A stretch of 64,000 nucleotides of DNA from Pseudomonas oligotrophica (GTDB lineage: Bacteria > Pseudomonadota > Gammaproteobacteria > Pseudomonadales > Pseudomonadaceae), in assembly GCF_021726475.1 (NCBI RefSeq), contig NZ_JAKJRU010000004.1:310001-374000 (forward strand), read 5' to 3'. Of the stretch, positions 33,839-43,041 are shown piece after piece. Both the position numbers and the translations under genes were made by a program. Each line of letters begins with the position of its first letter. The first letter of the stretch is position 1. The notes beneath the pieces are model-generated. The model saw only the letters and a list, made by a program, of their open reading frames with translations. It ran no database searches and was not told the origin of the DNA.

Positions 33839-35086
33839 ATGAAGATCGCCATCATCGGCAGCGGGATTTCCGGCCTGGCCTGCGCCTACCTGCTCGCCCG
33901 CCGGCACGACGTGAGCGTTTTCGAGGCCGAAAGCTGGATCGGCGGGCACACCCACACCGTCCCGGTCGAGCTCGCCGGCCGCCAGTACCGGATCGATACC
34001 GGTTTCATCGTGTTCAACGACCGGACCTACCCCAACTTCATCCGCCTGCTCGAACAGCTCGGCGTGGCCTACCGGCCGACCGAAATGAGCTTCTCGGTGA
34101 GCGACCCGGCCAGCGGCGTCGAGTACAACGGGCACAACCTCAACACCCTGTTCGCCCAGCGCCGCAACCTGCTGTCGCCGGCCTTCCTCGGCATGCTGCA
34201 GGACCTGCTGCGGTTCAACCGCGAGGCGCTCGAGGACCTGGCCCACGGGCGCATTGGCCGGCACGTCACGCTCGGCGACTACCTCGAGGTCGGGCGCTAC
34301 GGGCAGCGCTTCATCGAGCACTACATCGTGCCGATGGGCGCGGCGATCTGGTCCATGTCGCTCAAGGACATGCTGGCCTTCCCGCTGGAGTTCTTCGTGC
34401 GCTTCTTCCGCAACCACGGCCTGCTCACGGTGAACGACCGGCCGCAGTGGTACGTGGTCGAGGGCGGCTCCAGCGCCTACATCGCGCCGCTGACGCAAGG
34501 CTTCGCCGAGCGCATCCGCCTCAACTGCCCGGTGTTCGAGGTCCAGCGCGACGCCGCAGGCGTGACTGTCAACAGCGCGCTGGGCAGCGAGCGCTTCGAC
34601 AAGGTGGTGTTCGCCTGCCACAGCGACCAGGCGCTGGCCCTGCTCGCCCGGCCCGACGAGCAGGAGCGCTCGGTGCTCGGCGCGATCGGCTATGCCGAGA
34701 ACGACGTGGTGCTGCACACCGACACCCGCCTGCTGCCACGCCGCCGGCTGGCCTGGGCGAGCTGGAACTACCGCCTCGGCGGGCCGATCCAGCAGCCGGC
34801 GGCGGTGACCTACAACATGAACATCCTGCAGGGCATCGAGGCGCCGGAGACCTTCTGCGTCAGCCTCAACCAGACCGAGGCCATCGACCCGCAACGCATC
34901 CTCGCGCGCTTTCGCTACGCGCACCCGCAGTACAGCCTCGCCGCGCTGGCGGCGCAGGCCCGGGTCGACGAGCTGCAGGGCCGCCAGCACAGCTACTTCT
35001 GCGGCGCCTACTGGGCCAACGGCTTCCACGAGGACGGCGTGGTCAGCGCGCTGCGCGTCGCCCGCGCCTTCGGAGAGCAGCTGTGA
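33839..35086 (+). CDS. ufaD: FAD amine-oxidase-like desaturase, UfaD-like
   Basis: 415 residues with the FAD-binding opening IAIIGSGISGLACAYLLARRHDVSVFEAE, followed by GGHTHTVPVE and a C-terminal FAD contact near SYFCGAYWANGFHEDG. This is the flavin oxidase type that sits with cyclopropane-synthase genes; in Rhodobacter the homologue UfaD makes the diene in furan-fatty-acid synthesis (from memory). The symbol rests on operon context (SDR, DUF1365, methyltransferase) as well as sequence. It may desaturate methylated acyl chains of membrane lipids. Confidence 0.75.
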   Translation: MKIAIIGSGISGLACAYLLARRHDVSVFEAESWIGGHTHTVPVELAGRQYRIDTGFIVFNDRTYPNFIRLLEQLGVAYRPTEMSFSVSDPASGVEYNGHNLNTLFAQRRNLLSPAFLGMLQDLLRFNREALEDLAHGRIGRHVTLGDYLEVGRYGQRFIEHYIVPMGAAIWSMSLKDMLAFPLEFFVRFFRNHGLLTVNDRPQWYVVEGGSSAYIAPLTQGFAERIRLNCPVFEVQRDAAGVTVNSALGSERFDKVVFACHSDQALALLARPDEQERSVLGAIGYAENDVVLHTDTRLLPRRRLAWASWNYRLGGPIQQPAAVTYNMNILQGIEAPETFCVSLNQTEAIDPQRILARFRYAHPQYSLAALAAQARVDELQGRQHSYFCGAYWANGFHEDGVVSALRVARAFGEQL

Positions 35087-35892
35087 GCGGCGCCCTCGTC
35101 CACAGCGCGCTCTACAGCGGCTGGATCCGCCACCGGCGCTTCGCCCCGCGCGGCCATGAGTTTCGCTACCGCATCGGCCTGCTCTACCTGGACCTGGCCG
35201 AGCAGCGCATGCTGGCCGACCTCGCACCGCTGGCCAGGCGGCTGTCGGCGTTCCGCTTCCGCGAGACCGACTACCTGCCCGCCTACACGCGCAACGGCAT
35301 GCGCCTGGCCGATGCGGTTCGCCAGTGCGTGGCCGAGGCGCTCGGCCAGTGCCCCGATGGCGCGGTGCGGGTGCTGACCCAGCCGCGCAGCTGGGGGCTG
35401 TCGTTCAACCCGGTGAGCTTCTTCTATTGCTTCGACCGTGACGAGCAGTTGCGCGCGGTGCTCTGCGAAGTCAGCAACACACCCTGGCGCGAGCGCTACC
35501 ACTACGTGCTGCCGGCCAGCCAGGGGCGCAACCTGCGCTGCAGCGTGGCCAAGACCTTCCACGTCTCGCCGTTCCTGCCGCGCGAACTGGAATACCGCAT
35601 GCGTTTCAACGTCCCCGGCCCGCGCCTGGCGGTGCACATGGAGGACTGGCAGGGCGAGCGCAAGCTGTTCGACGCGACCCTGGGCCTCGAGCGCCAGGCG
35701 CTGGATCGCCTCGCCCTGCACCGGCACCTGCTGGCCTTTCCCTGGATGGCCGGCAAGACCCTCGCCGGCATCTACTGGCAGGCGCTGCGCCTGCTGCTCA
35801 AGCGTGTCCCGCTGTTCGACCACGCCGCTGCGGTCGGCAGCTACGGCGTCGCCCTCCCGCAACCTGGAGAACCCCGCGATGAAAAGCTCTAG
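35083..35892 (+). CDS. DUF1365 protein of cyclopropane/furan fatty acid loci
   Basis: 269 residues, GTG start overlapping the previous stop (GTGA). DUF1365 motifs: VHSALYSGWIRHRRFAPRGHEFRYRIG, LTQPRSWGLSFNPVSFFYCF and KTFHVSPFLPRELEYRMRF. The family almost always lies between the flavin oxidase and the cyclopropane-synthase-like gene, as here. Function is not established. The stop lies inside the next gene (14-base overlap). Confidence 0.85.
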   Translation: MSGALVHSALYSGWIRHRRFAPRGHEFRYRIGLLYLDLAEQRMLADLAPLARRLSAFRFRETDYLPAYTRNGMRLADAVRQCVAEALGQCPDGAVRVLTQPRSWGLSFNPVSFFYCFDRDEQLRAVLCEVSNTPWRERYHYVLPASQGRNLRCSVAKTFHVSPFLPRELEYRMRFNVPGPRLAVHMEDWQGERKLFDATLGLERQALDRLALHRHLLAFPWMAGKTLAGIYWQALRLLLKRVPLFDHAAAVGSYGVALPQPGEPRDEKL

Positions 35893-37171
35893 CCTGAGCA
35901 TCAAGCAGCGGCCGCTGGCCGGCGCCGGCCTGGCCGCCGGCATGCTGCGGCGCATCGTCATCAACCAGCTGTCGCGCCTGCGCCACGGCGAGCTGAGCCT
36001 GCTCGACGGCGACCAGTGCCTGACCTTCGGCCAGCCGGGCCACCCGCTGCAGGCGCAGATCCAGGTGCGCGACGCCCAGCTCTGGGGGCTGATCGCCAGC
36101 AACGGCTCGATCGGCGCCGGCGAAGCCTACGTGCTGGGCTACTGGAGCAGCCCGGAGCTGACCGCCGTGGTACGCCTGTTCGTCGCCAACCTCGAGGTGC
36201 TCGATGGCATCGAACGCGGCCTGGCGCTGTTCGGCCAGCCGGTGGTGCAGGTCCTGCACTGGCTCAACCGCAACACCCGCAGCGGCTCGCGGCGCAACAT
36301 TGCGGCGCACTACGACCTGGGCAACGACCTGTTCGAGCGCATGCTCGACCGCACCATGATGTACTCGGCGGCGATGTTCGAAGGCCCCGACGACAGCCTC
36401 GAGCAGGCCCAGCTGAACAAGCTCGAGCGCATCTGCCGCAAGCTCGAGCTGCGCGCCGACGACCACCTGCTGGAGATCGGCACCGGCTGGGGCAGCATGG
36501 CGATCTACGCCGCGGTGCATTATGGCTGCCGGGTCACCACCACCACCCTTTCGCGCGAGCAGTACGCCTACACCGAGCGGCGCATCGCCGAGCAGGGCCT
36601 GCAGGATCGCATCACCCTGCTGCTCGAGGACTACCGCGACCTCGACGGGCAGTACGACAAGCTGGTCTCCATCGAGATGATCGAGGCGGTCGGGCATCGC
36701 TTCCTGCCGCAGTACTTCCGCCAGTGCGCACGGCTGCTCAAGCCCGACGGGCTGATGCTGCTGCAGGCCATCACCATCCGCGACCAGCGCTACGAGCGCG
36801 CCCGGCGCAGCGTCGACTTCATCCAGCGCTACATCTTCCCCGGCGGCGCGCTGCCCTCGGTGCAGCGGATGCTCGATCTGGCGACCGGCGAGACGGACAT
36901 GAACCTGGTGCACATGGAGGACTTCGGCCTGCACTACGCGCGCACCTTGCGCCTGTGGCACGACAACCTGCGCCGCGCCCGCGGCGAGCTGCATGCACTG
37001 GGTTACGACGAGCAGTTCTACCGGCTCTGGGAGTTCTACCTGTGCTACTGCGAGGGCGGTTTCCTGGAACGTGCCATCGGCACCGCCCAGTTGCTGCTGG
37101 CCAAGCCCGCGGCACGACCGGCCGTGCCGGGTCCAGCAACCGACCACCAGCCGTGCCGACAGGCCTGCTGA
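35879..37171 (+). CDS. cfa: Cyclopropane-fatty-acyl-phospholipid synthase-like methyltransferase, UfaM/Cfa
   Basis: 430 residues. A Cfa N-terminal domain is followed by the SAM-binding fold: [44 protein letters not shown] (SAM motif) and [17 protein letters not shown], then [14 protein letters not shown]. It methylates unsaturated acyl chains of phospholipids using SAM. Beside a UfaD-like oxidase it may act as UfaM, the methylase of furan fatty acid synthesis, instead of making cyclopropane rings; the sequence alone does not decide. A chemoreceptor starts 16 bases on. Confidence 0.85.
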   Translation: MKSSSLSIKQRPLAGAGLAAGMLRRIVINQLSRLRHGELSLLDGDQCLTFGQPGHPLQAQIQVRDAQLWGLIASNGSIGAGEAYVLGYWSSPELTAVVRLFVANLEVLDGIERGLALFGQPVVQVLHWLNRNTRSGSRRNIAAHYDLGNDLFERMLDRTMMYSAAMFEGPDDSLEQAQLNKLERICRKLELRADDHLLEIGTGWGSMAIYAAVHYGCRVTTTTLSREQYAYTERRIAEQGLQDRITLLLEDYRDLDGQYDKLVSIEMIEAVGHRFLPQYFRQCARLLKPDGLMLLQAITIRDQRYERARRSVDFIQRYIFPGGALPSVQRMLDLATGETDMNLVHMEDFGLHYARTLRLWHDNLRRARGELHALGYDEQFYRLWEFYLCYCEGGFLERAIGTAQLLLAKPAARPAVPGPATDHQPCRQAC

Positions 37172-37187
37172 CCGCTCCGGAGGTTCC

Positions 37188-38684
37188 ATGAGCAGTACCC
37201 GCAACAGCCTGCACGCGCACTACCTGCAAGCCGACCGCATCATGCTCGGCGTTCTCTGGCTGCTGCTGGCCTTCGCCCTGGGCCTGGCCGCGCTCAACGG
37301 CGGCTGGGGCCAGGCACTGGTGGTCGGCGGGCTGACGCTGGCCGCCGCCAGCGCCCTGCGCGCACTGGTCCCCGGCCAGCGGCTGCTGCGCTGCGTGATC
37401 GGCGCGGCCTTCATGGTCATGGCGGGGCTGCACATCAACCTGGCCCACGGCATGCTGGAGATGCACTTCGGCATCTTCGTGCTGCTGGCCTTCCTGGTCT
37501 ATTACCGCGACTGGCTGCCGATCGTGGTCGCCGCGGCGACCATTGCGGTCCATCACCTGGCGTTCTACGCCCTGGCCCGGCAGGGCGCCGCGCTGTACCT
37601 GATGCCCAGCGGCAGCTGGGGCACCGTGCTGCTGCACGCCTGCTACGTGGTGGTCGAGAGCGCCATCCTCGTCTACCTGGCGCTGCGCGCTGCCCGCGAA
37701 GCGGATGAGGGCCATGCGTTGATGGAAACCGTCGCCGGCATTACCCGCGACGCCGAGGCGCTGGACCTGCGGCTGCGCAGCCGGGGTCGCGGCGCCATCG
37801 CCGAACGCTTCAACCGCCTGCTCGAACAGCTCGGCGAACTGCTCGGCACCGTGGTCGGCGACGCACGCCACCTGGGCACCACCGCGGCCCAGCTGAGCCA
37901 GGCCACCGCGACCCTGCGCGCCGGCGCCAGCGGCCAGCTCGAGGAAACCGCGCAGATGGCCGAGGCGATGCAGCAGATGAGCCTGGCCATCGATGACGTC
38001 GCCGCGCATGCCGACCACGCCGCCCGCGCCGCGGCCGAGGCCAACCGCAAGGCCGCCCAGGGTCGCCAGGCAGTCACCGGCGCGGATGAAGAGATCGCCC
38101 TGCTGGCCCGCCATATAGAAGGTACCGACCATACCGTGCAGGGCCTGGCGATCCAGGCCGGCGAGATCGGCCGAGTGCTGGAGGTGATCCGCACCATCGC
38201 CGAGCAGACCAACCTGCTGGCGCTCAACGCCGCCATCGAGGCCGCACGTGCCGGCGAGCAGGGCCGTGGCTTCGCCGTGGTCGCCGAGGAGGTGCGCAAC
38301 CTGGCGCGCAAGACCGCCGCCTCCACCGGCGAGATCCAGGACATCATCGACCGCCTGCAGCAGCAGAGCCGCCAGGCGACCGAGGCCATGCAGGACAGCC
38401 GGCGCAGCGTCGAGCGCTGCGTCGAAGGCAGCGCGACGACCACCGGCCTGCTGCAGGCCATCGCCAGCGAGATCGCCGCCATCTCGCAGATGAACGAGCT
38501 GATCGCCGCCGCGACCCACGAGCAGAGCGCGGTCTGCGGCACCGTCGCCAGCCACCTGCGCAACGTCCAGCAGGTCGCCGAGCGCAACGCCGACGACGCC
38601 GGCCAGCTCGACCGCGAGGCTGGGCAATTGCAGGCGCTGTCCCGGCGCCTGGACGCCCTCGGCAGCCGCTTCGCCCTGTCCTGA
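37188..38684 (+). CDS. Membrane chemoreceptor with a histidine-rich membrane domain
   Basis: 498 residues. The first 165 form about six hydrophobic segments with almost no periplasmic loop. They carry histidines at 82, 87, 93, 122, 123 and 150 ([30 protein letters not shown]). This suggests a membrane-bound haem or metal sensor. A short linker leads to a methyl-accepting domain with the conserved tip [18 protein letters not shown]. There is no PAS domain. CGGAGG precedes the ATG at 37188, 16 bases after cfa, so it may be the last gene of the light operon or an independent unit. A redox, oxygen or metal-taxis role is inference. Confidence 0.8.
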   Translation: MSSTRNSLHAHYLQADRIMLGVLWLLLAFALGLAALNGGWGQALVVGGLTLAAASALRALVPGQRLLRCVIGAAFMVMAGLHINLAHGMLEMHFGIFVLLAFLVYYRDWLPIVVAAATIAVHHLAFYALARQGAALYLMPSGSWGTVLLHACYVVVESAILVYLALRAAREADEGHALMETVAGITRDAEALDLRLRSRGRGAIAERFNRLLEQLGELLGTVVGDARHLGTTAAQLSQATATLRAGASGQLEETAQMAEAMQQMSLAIDDVAAHADHAARAAAEANRKAAQGRQAVTGADEEIALLARHIEGTDHTVQGLAIQAGEIGRVLEVIRTIAEQTNLLALNAAIEAARAGEQGRGFAVVAEEVRNLARKTAASTGEIQDIIDRLQQQSRQATEAMQDSRRSVERCVEGSATTTGLLQAIASEIAAISQMNELIAAATHEQSAVCGTVASHLRNVQQVAERNADDAGQLDREAGQLQALSRRLDALGSRFALS

Positions 38685-38716
38685 TCGCCCCCCAATGGGG
38701 AGCGGCGGCGCCTGCG

Positions 38717-38733
38717 CGCACCCTCCTGGGTCA
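38717..38733 (+). promoter_or_regulatory. NtrC-binding site candidate
   Basis: CGCACC-N5-GGGTCA matches 9 of 12 fixed positions of TGCACC-N5-GGTGCA. It lies about 110 bases upstream of the sigma-54 element, a workable enhancer distance. Confidence 0.35.
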
Positions 38734-38842
38734 CGCCTGCGGCCGTCCCGCTGCGTCGCACCACAGCCATGCTGCGCCAGAGCACCGCCGCCAAAGGCTC
38801 TGGCACGGCGTTTTCAGGCCTTTCACCGAGCTGGCGCAAAGC

Positions 38843-38858
38843 TGGCACGCATAGTGCA
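38843..38858 (+). promoter_or_regulatory. Sigma-54 promoter of nirB
   Basis: TGGCACG-N4-GTGCA: the GG and GC doublets are at the correct spacing, and only the first base of TTGCA differs. Transcription should start near 38870, giving a leader of about 200 bases. Confidence 0.65.
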
Positions 38859-38900
38859 AAACCCCGGACAAGGCCTGCCCTGATGCGGCGGGCCGTCCCG

Positions 38901-38965
38901 GATGGTCAGCGTCGACCATCGAGCCTTAGGGCGGGACCAGGTGCAATCCGGGCAACGGGGCTCGG
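38901..38965 (+). promoter_or_regulatory. ANTAR-target two-hairpin RNA motif (NasT/NasR antitermination site)
   Basis: Hairpin 1: stem GATGGTC/GACCATC (38901-38920) with hexaloop AGCGTC. Hairpin 2: stem CCGGGC/GCTCGG (38948-38965, one G-U pair) with hexaloop AACGGG. Both loops have A at position 1 and G at position 4, the defining features of ANTAR-protein targets. A NasT-type antiterminator, encoded elsewhere, should bind here and prevent formation of the terminator downstream when nitrate or nitrite is present. Confidence 0.78.
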
Positions 38966-39000
38966 GCGAATCGACACGAAGAACCTACGAATACCAGGCA

Positions 39001-39039
39001 AAGGCGCCTGGGGCCGGCAACGGCTCCAGGCGCCTTTTT
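39001..39039 (+). terminator. Intrinsic terminator in the nirB leader (attenuator)
   Basis: An 11-pair stem, AAGGCGCCTGG (39001-39011) with CCAGGCGCCTT (39026-39036), is followed by TTT-G-CTTTG. It lies 38 bases before the nirB start and downstream of the promoter, so it must be bypassed for expression. Confidence 0.8.
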
Positions 39040-39077
39040 GCTTTGCGGCCCGGCAAGGCCAGGCGGAGGAAAAGGCT

Positions 39078-41633
39078 GTGAACTCGATCGTCACCCCGAT
39101 CAAGCGAGAAACCCTGATCATCGTTGGCAACGGCATGGTCGGCCACCACTGCGTCGAGCAGCTGGTCGAGCGCGGCGCGCTGGCCCACTACCAGGTGCAT
39201 GTCTACGGCGAGGAGCGCCAGCGCGCCTATGACCGCGTGCACCTGTCCGAATACTTCGGCGGGCGCGATGCCGAGTCGCTGGCCATGTGCACGGCCGACT
39301 ACTACGCCAGCCACGGCGTGCAGGCCCACCTCGGCGTGCAGGTGCTGGAGATCGACCGCGAGCGCCGCGAAGTGGTCACCAGCGCCGGCCGCCACGCCTA
39401 CGACCGCTTGGTCCTGGCCACCGGCTCCTACCCCTTCGTGCCGCCGATCGCCGGCGCCGAGGGCAATGCCCGGCTGGTCTACCGCACCCTCGATGACCTC
39501 GATGCCATCCGCGCCGCTGCCACCGGTGCCCGCCGCGGCGTGGTGGTCGGCGGCGGCCTGCTCGGCCTGGAAGCGGCCAATGCGCTCAAGTCGCTCGGCC
39601 TGGAGGCGCACGTGGTGGAGTTCGCCCCGCGCCTGATGCCGGTCCAGCTCGATGAGCAAGGCGGCGACGCGCTCAAGGCGCGGATCGAGGCGCTGGGCGT
39701 CGGCGTGCACCTGTCGCGCGCCACCCAGGAAATCATCGTCGGCGAGGAATACGCCTACCGCATGGCCTTCCAGGATGGCGAGTTCCTCGAGACCGACCTG
39801 ATCGTGTTTTCCGCCGGCATCCGCCCGCAGGACGCCCTCGGCCGCAGCGCCGGGCTGGAGATCGGCGCCCGCGGCGGCGTGGTGATCGACAACGACTGCC
39901 GCACCTCGGACCCGGCGATCTTCGCCATCGGTGAATGCGCCGCCTGGAACGGCAGCGTGTTCGGCCTGGTCGCGCCCGGCTACACCATGGCCCGCACCGT
40001 CGCCGCGCAGCTGGCCGGCGAGGCGCACACGCCGTTCACCGGCGCCGACATGTCGACCAAGCTGAAGCTGCTCGGCGTCGACGTCGGCTCGATCGGCGAC
40101 GCACACGGCGCCACCCCGGGCAGCAAGAGCTATCGCTTCATCGACGAGGCCAGCGCCAGCTACCGCCGGCTGGTGGTCTCGCCGGACGGCAAGACGGTGA
40201 TCGGCGCCGTGCTGGTCGGCGACAACAGCTACTACGACACCCTGCTGCAATACGCACAGAACGGCATCAAGCTGCCGGCCGAGCCCTCGGGCCTGATCCT
40301 CCCGGCCGGCGAAGGCGCACCGGCGCTCGGTGCCGATGCGCTGCCGGACAGCGCGACCATCTGCTCGTGCCACAACGTCACCAAGGGTGCGGTGTGCTGC
40401 CAGGTCGATGCCGGCGTCACCGAGCTGGGCGAGCTGAAGGCCGCGACCAAGGCGGCGACCGGCTGCGGCGGCTGCGCGGCGCTGCTCAAGCAAGTCTTCG
40501 AGCACGAGCTGGCCGCGCGTGGCGTGACCGTCGACAAGAGCCTGTGCGAACACTTCGCCCATACCCGCCAGGAGCTCTACGGCATCGTCCGCGTCGAGGG
40601 CATCCACAGCTTCGACGAGCTGCTGGCCAGGCACGGCCGCGGGCATGTCGGCTGCGACATCTGCAAGCCGGCGGTCGGCTCGATCCTCGCCTCCTGCTGG
40701 AACCAGCCGATCACCGATCCGGCGCTGATCCCGCTGCAGGACACCAACGATACCTTCATGGCCAACATGCAGAAGAACGGCACCTACTCGGTGGTGCCGC
40801 GCATCCCCGGCGGCGAGATCACGCCCGAGGGGCTGATCGTGATCGGCCAGGTGGCGAAGAAATACGACCTCTACACCAAGATCACCGGCGGCCAGCGCAT
40901 CGACCTGTTCGGCGCCCAGCTGCACCAGCTGCCGGACATCTGGGCCGAGCTGATCGCCGCCGGCTTCGAGACCGGCCACGCCTACGGCAAGAGCCTGCGC
41001 ACGGTGAAATCCTGCGTCGGCAGCACCTGGTGCCGCTACGGCGTGCAGGACAGCGTCGGCATGGCCCTGCTGCTGGAGAACCGCTACAAGGGCCTGCGCT
41101 CGCCGCACAAGATCAAGTTCGCCGTCTCCGGCTGCACCCGCGAGTGCGCCGAGGCGCAGAGCAAGGACGTCGGCGTGATCGCCACCGACAAGGGCTGGAA
41201 CCTCTACGTGGCCGGCAACGGCGGCATGCGCCCGCGGCATGCCGAGCTGTTCGCCACCGACCTCGATGACGAGACGCTGATCCGCTACATCGACCGCTTC
41301 CTGATGTTCTACGTGCGCACCGCGGACAAGCTGCAGCGCACCTCGGTGTGGCGCGAATCGCTCGAGGGCGGGCTGGACTACCTCAAGGCGGTGGTCATCG
41401 ACGACAGCCTGGGCCTGGCCGCCGAGCTGGAAAGCCAGATGCAGCACGTCGTCGACACCTACGAGTGCGAGTGGGCCAACGCCATCGGCGATGCCGACAA
41501 GCTCAAGCGCTTCCGCACCTTCGTCAACGATGCGCGCCCCGACCCCGACATTCACTTCGTCAAGGAGCGCGGCCAGCGTCGCCCGGCCCGCGCCACCGAA
41601 CTTCACTTGATCCCCGTCGCCGAGGAGGTTTGA
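39078..41633 (+). CDS. nirB: Assimilatory nitrite reductase large subunit
   Basis: 851 residues, GTG start with GGCGGAGGA ahead. The N-terminal FAD/NAD(H) domains have VGNGMVGHHCVEQL, VVVGGGLLGLEAANALKSLG and ifAIGECA. The BFD-like [2Fe-2S] segment is CSCHNVTKGAV...GCGGCAALLKQV. The C-terminal sirohaem / [4Fe-4S] site has CVGSTWCRYG and VSGCTRECAEAQSKD. It reduces nitrite to ammonium with NADH and its length is normal. It is expressed with nirD, two bases downstream. Control is through the sigma-54 promoter and antitermination leader described separately. Confidence 0.95.
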   Translation: MNSIVTPIKRETLIIVGNGMVGHHCVEQLVERGALAHYQVHVYGEERQRAYDRVHLSEYFGGRDAESLAMCTADYYASHGVQAHLGVQVLEIDRERREVVTSAGRHAYDRLVLATGSYPFVPPIAGAEGNARLVYRTLDDLDAIRAAATGARRGVVVGGGLLGLEAANALKSLGLEAHVVEFAPRLMPVQLDEQGGDALKARIEALGVGVHLSRATQEIIVGEEYAYRMAFQDGEFLETDLIVFSAGIRPQDALGRSAGLEIGARGGVVIDNDCRTSDPAIFAIGECAAWNGSVFGLVAPGYTMARTVAAQLAGEAHTPFTGADMSTKLKLLGVDVGSIGDAHGATPGSKSYRFIDEASASYRRLVVSPDGKTVIGAVLVGDNSYYDTLLQYAQNGIKLPAEPSGLILPAGEGAPALGADALPDSATICSCHNVTKGAVCCQVDAGVTELGELKAATKAATGCGGCAALLKQVFEHELAARGVTVDKSLCEHFAHTRQELYGIVRVEGIHSFDELLARHGRGHVGCDICKPAVGSILASCWNQPITDPALIPLQDTNDTFMANMQKNGTYSVVPRIPGGEITPEGLIVIGQVAKKYDLYTKITGGQRIDLFGAQLHQLPDIWAELIAAGFETGHAYGKSLRTVKSCVGSTWCRYGVQDSVGMALLLENRYKGLRSPHKIKFAVSGCTRECAEAQSKDVGVIATDKGWNLYVAGNGGMRPRHAELFATDLDDETLIRYIDRFLMFYVRTADKLQRTSVWRESLEGGLDYLKAVVIDDSLGLAAELESQMQHVVDTYECEWANAIGDADKLKRFRTFVNDARPDPDIHFVKERGQRRPARATELHLIPVAEEV

Positions 41634-41634
41634 C

Positions 41635-42021
41635 ATGAGCCCGATCAACGCAGCCCGTACCCAGACCGCACGTTCCGCAGCCGCCGCCGAGTGGCAGAGC
41701 CTGTGTGCCCGCAACGACCTGGTCGCCAACTCCGGCGTGGTCGCCTGGGTCGACGGCCAGCAGGTGGCGCTGTTCCACCTGCCCGACAGCGGGGCCGGCG
41801 AGCAGGTGTTCGCCATCGCCAACAAGGACCCCAAGTCCGGCGCCAACGTGATCGGCCGCGGCATCCTCGGGCAGATCAAGGGCGAGCTGGTGATCGCCTC
41901 GCCGCTCTACAAGCAGCACTTTCGCCTGGCCGACGGCCGCTGCCTGGAATACCCGGAGCAGCAGTTGAAGGTCTGGCCGGCGCGGATCGCCGGCGACGCC
42001 GTGGAGATTGCCGTCAACTGA
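41635..42021 (+). CDS. nirD: Assimilatory nitrite reductase small subunit
   Basis: 128 residues of a Rieske-like fold: WQSLCARNDLVANSGVVAWVDGQQVALFHLPDSG and the C-terminal CLEYPEQQLKVWPARI. The Rieske cysteine/histidine ligands are absent, as normal for NirD. It starts one base after the nirB stop; GAGG is the ribosome site inside the end of nirB. Confidence 0.92.
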   Translation: MSPINAARTQTARSAAAAEWQSLCARNDLVANSGVVAWVDGQQVALFHLPDSGAGEQVFAIANKDPKSGANVIGRGILGQIKGELVIASPLYKQHFRLADGRCLEYPEQQLKVWPARIAGDAVEIAVN

Positions 42022-42030
42022 CGCGGTCGA

Positions 42031-42062
42031 GACCGCTCCCCTCATCCCCTGTGGGAGCGGTC
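42031..42062. terminator. Hairpin between nirD and nirC (REP- or terminator-like)
   Basis: GACCGCTCCC (42031-42040) pairs with GGGAGCGGTC (42053-42062); CTTG follows. The word TGTGGGAGCGGTC is widespread in Pseudomonas repeats. It probably ends or protects the nirBD transcript. Confidence 0.5.
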
Positions 42063-42171
42063 CTTGACCGTGCGCGGCGTCGCGCAGCAGCTACCTACTC
42101 GACCAGCGGAACAGCTAGCGCCCGGCTCGCCCGGTCGGTCGCCCGAATTACGCCAACACAGAGATACCGCC

Positions 42172-42984
42172 ATGTCCTACATCATCCCCTCCGAGTTCGC
42201 CACCAAGATGGTGGATGCCGGTGAATCGAAGGTCTTCATGTCCACCCGCGACACCCTGATCCGCGCGTTCATGGCCGGGGCCATCCTCGCCCTCGCCGCG
42301 GTGTTCGCCGTGACCATCACCGTGCAGACCGGCCAGCCGCTGGTCGGCGCGATGCTCTTCCCGGTGGGCTTCGTGATGCTCTACCTGATGGGATTCGACC
42401 TGCTCACCGGGGTCTTCATGCTGACCCCGCTGGCGTTGCTCGACCGCCGCCCGGGCGTGACCGTGCAGGGCATCCTGCGCAACTGGGGGCTGGTGTTCGC
42501 CGGCAACTTCGCCGGTGCGCTCACCGTGGCGTTCATGATGGCGTTCGTCTTCACCATGGGCTTTTCCACCGAGCCGGGGCCGATCGGCGAGAAGATCTCG
42601 CACATCGGCGAGGCCCGCACCCTGGGCTATGCCGAGTACGGCGCGGCCGGCTGGCTGACCATTTTCCTGCGCGGGATGCTGTGCAACTGGATGGTCTCGA
42701 TGGGCGTGGTCGGCGCGATGATCTCCACCAACGTCAGCGGCAAGGCAATCGCCATGTGGATGCCGATCATGCTGTTCTTCTACATGGGCTTCGAGCACTC
42801 GGTGGTGAACATGTTCCTGTTCCCCTCGGCGATGATCATGGGCGGCGACTTCTCGGTCATGGACTACATGATCTGGAACGAGATCCCCACCGCGCTGGGC
42901 AATCTGGTCGGCGGCCTGGCCTTCACCGGTCTGACCCTCTACGCCACCCACGTGCGCACCGCCGCCAAGCGTTCCTTCGGCTAA
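42172..42984 (+). CDS. nirC: Formate/nitrite transporter family channel (NirC-like)
   Basis: 270 residues, six membrane helices. FNT features: LTGVFMLTPLALLDRR, LRGMLCNWMVSMGVVGAMISTNVSGKAIAMWMPIMLFFYMGFEHSVVNMF with the central His, and LGNLVGGLAF. It conducts nitrite (or formate) through the inner membrane; the position behind nirBD favours nitrite. The start at 42172 begins the cytoplasmic N-terminal helix; no strong ribosome site is visible. Confidence 0.88.
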   Translation: MSYIIPSEFATKMVDAGESKVFMSTRDTLIRAFMAGAILALAAVFAVTITVQTGQPLVGAMLFPVGFVMLYLMGFDLLTGVFMLTPLALLDRRPGVTVQGILRNWGLVFAGNFAGALTVAFMMAFVFTMGFSTEPGPIGEKISHIGEARTLGYAEYGAAGWLTIFLRGMLCNWMVSMGVVGAMISTNVSGKAIAMWMPIMLFFYMGFEHSVVNMFLFPSAMIMGGDFSVMDYMIWNEIPTALGNLVGGLAFTGLTLYATHVRTAAKRSFG

Positions 42985-43041
42985 GCGACAGGACGTACGG
43001 CCCCGGCCCGCAGCGCGCGCCGGGGCCGTCGTGCGATTGCC

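Larger units (their letters stand above)
38685..39077 (+). other. Non-coding leader and promoter region of nirB
   Basis: 393 bases without a gene. In order: an NtrC-like site (38717-38733), a sigma-54-type promoter (38843-38858), two hexaloop hairpins of ANTAR-target type (38901-38965) and an intrinsic terminator (39001-39039) before the nirB ribosome site. Confidence 0.7.
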
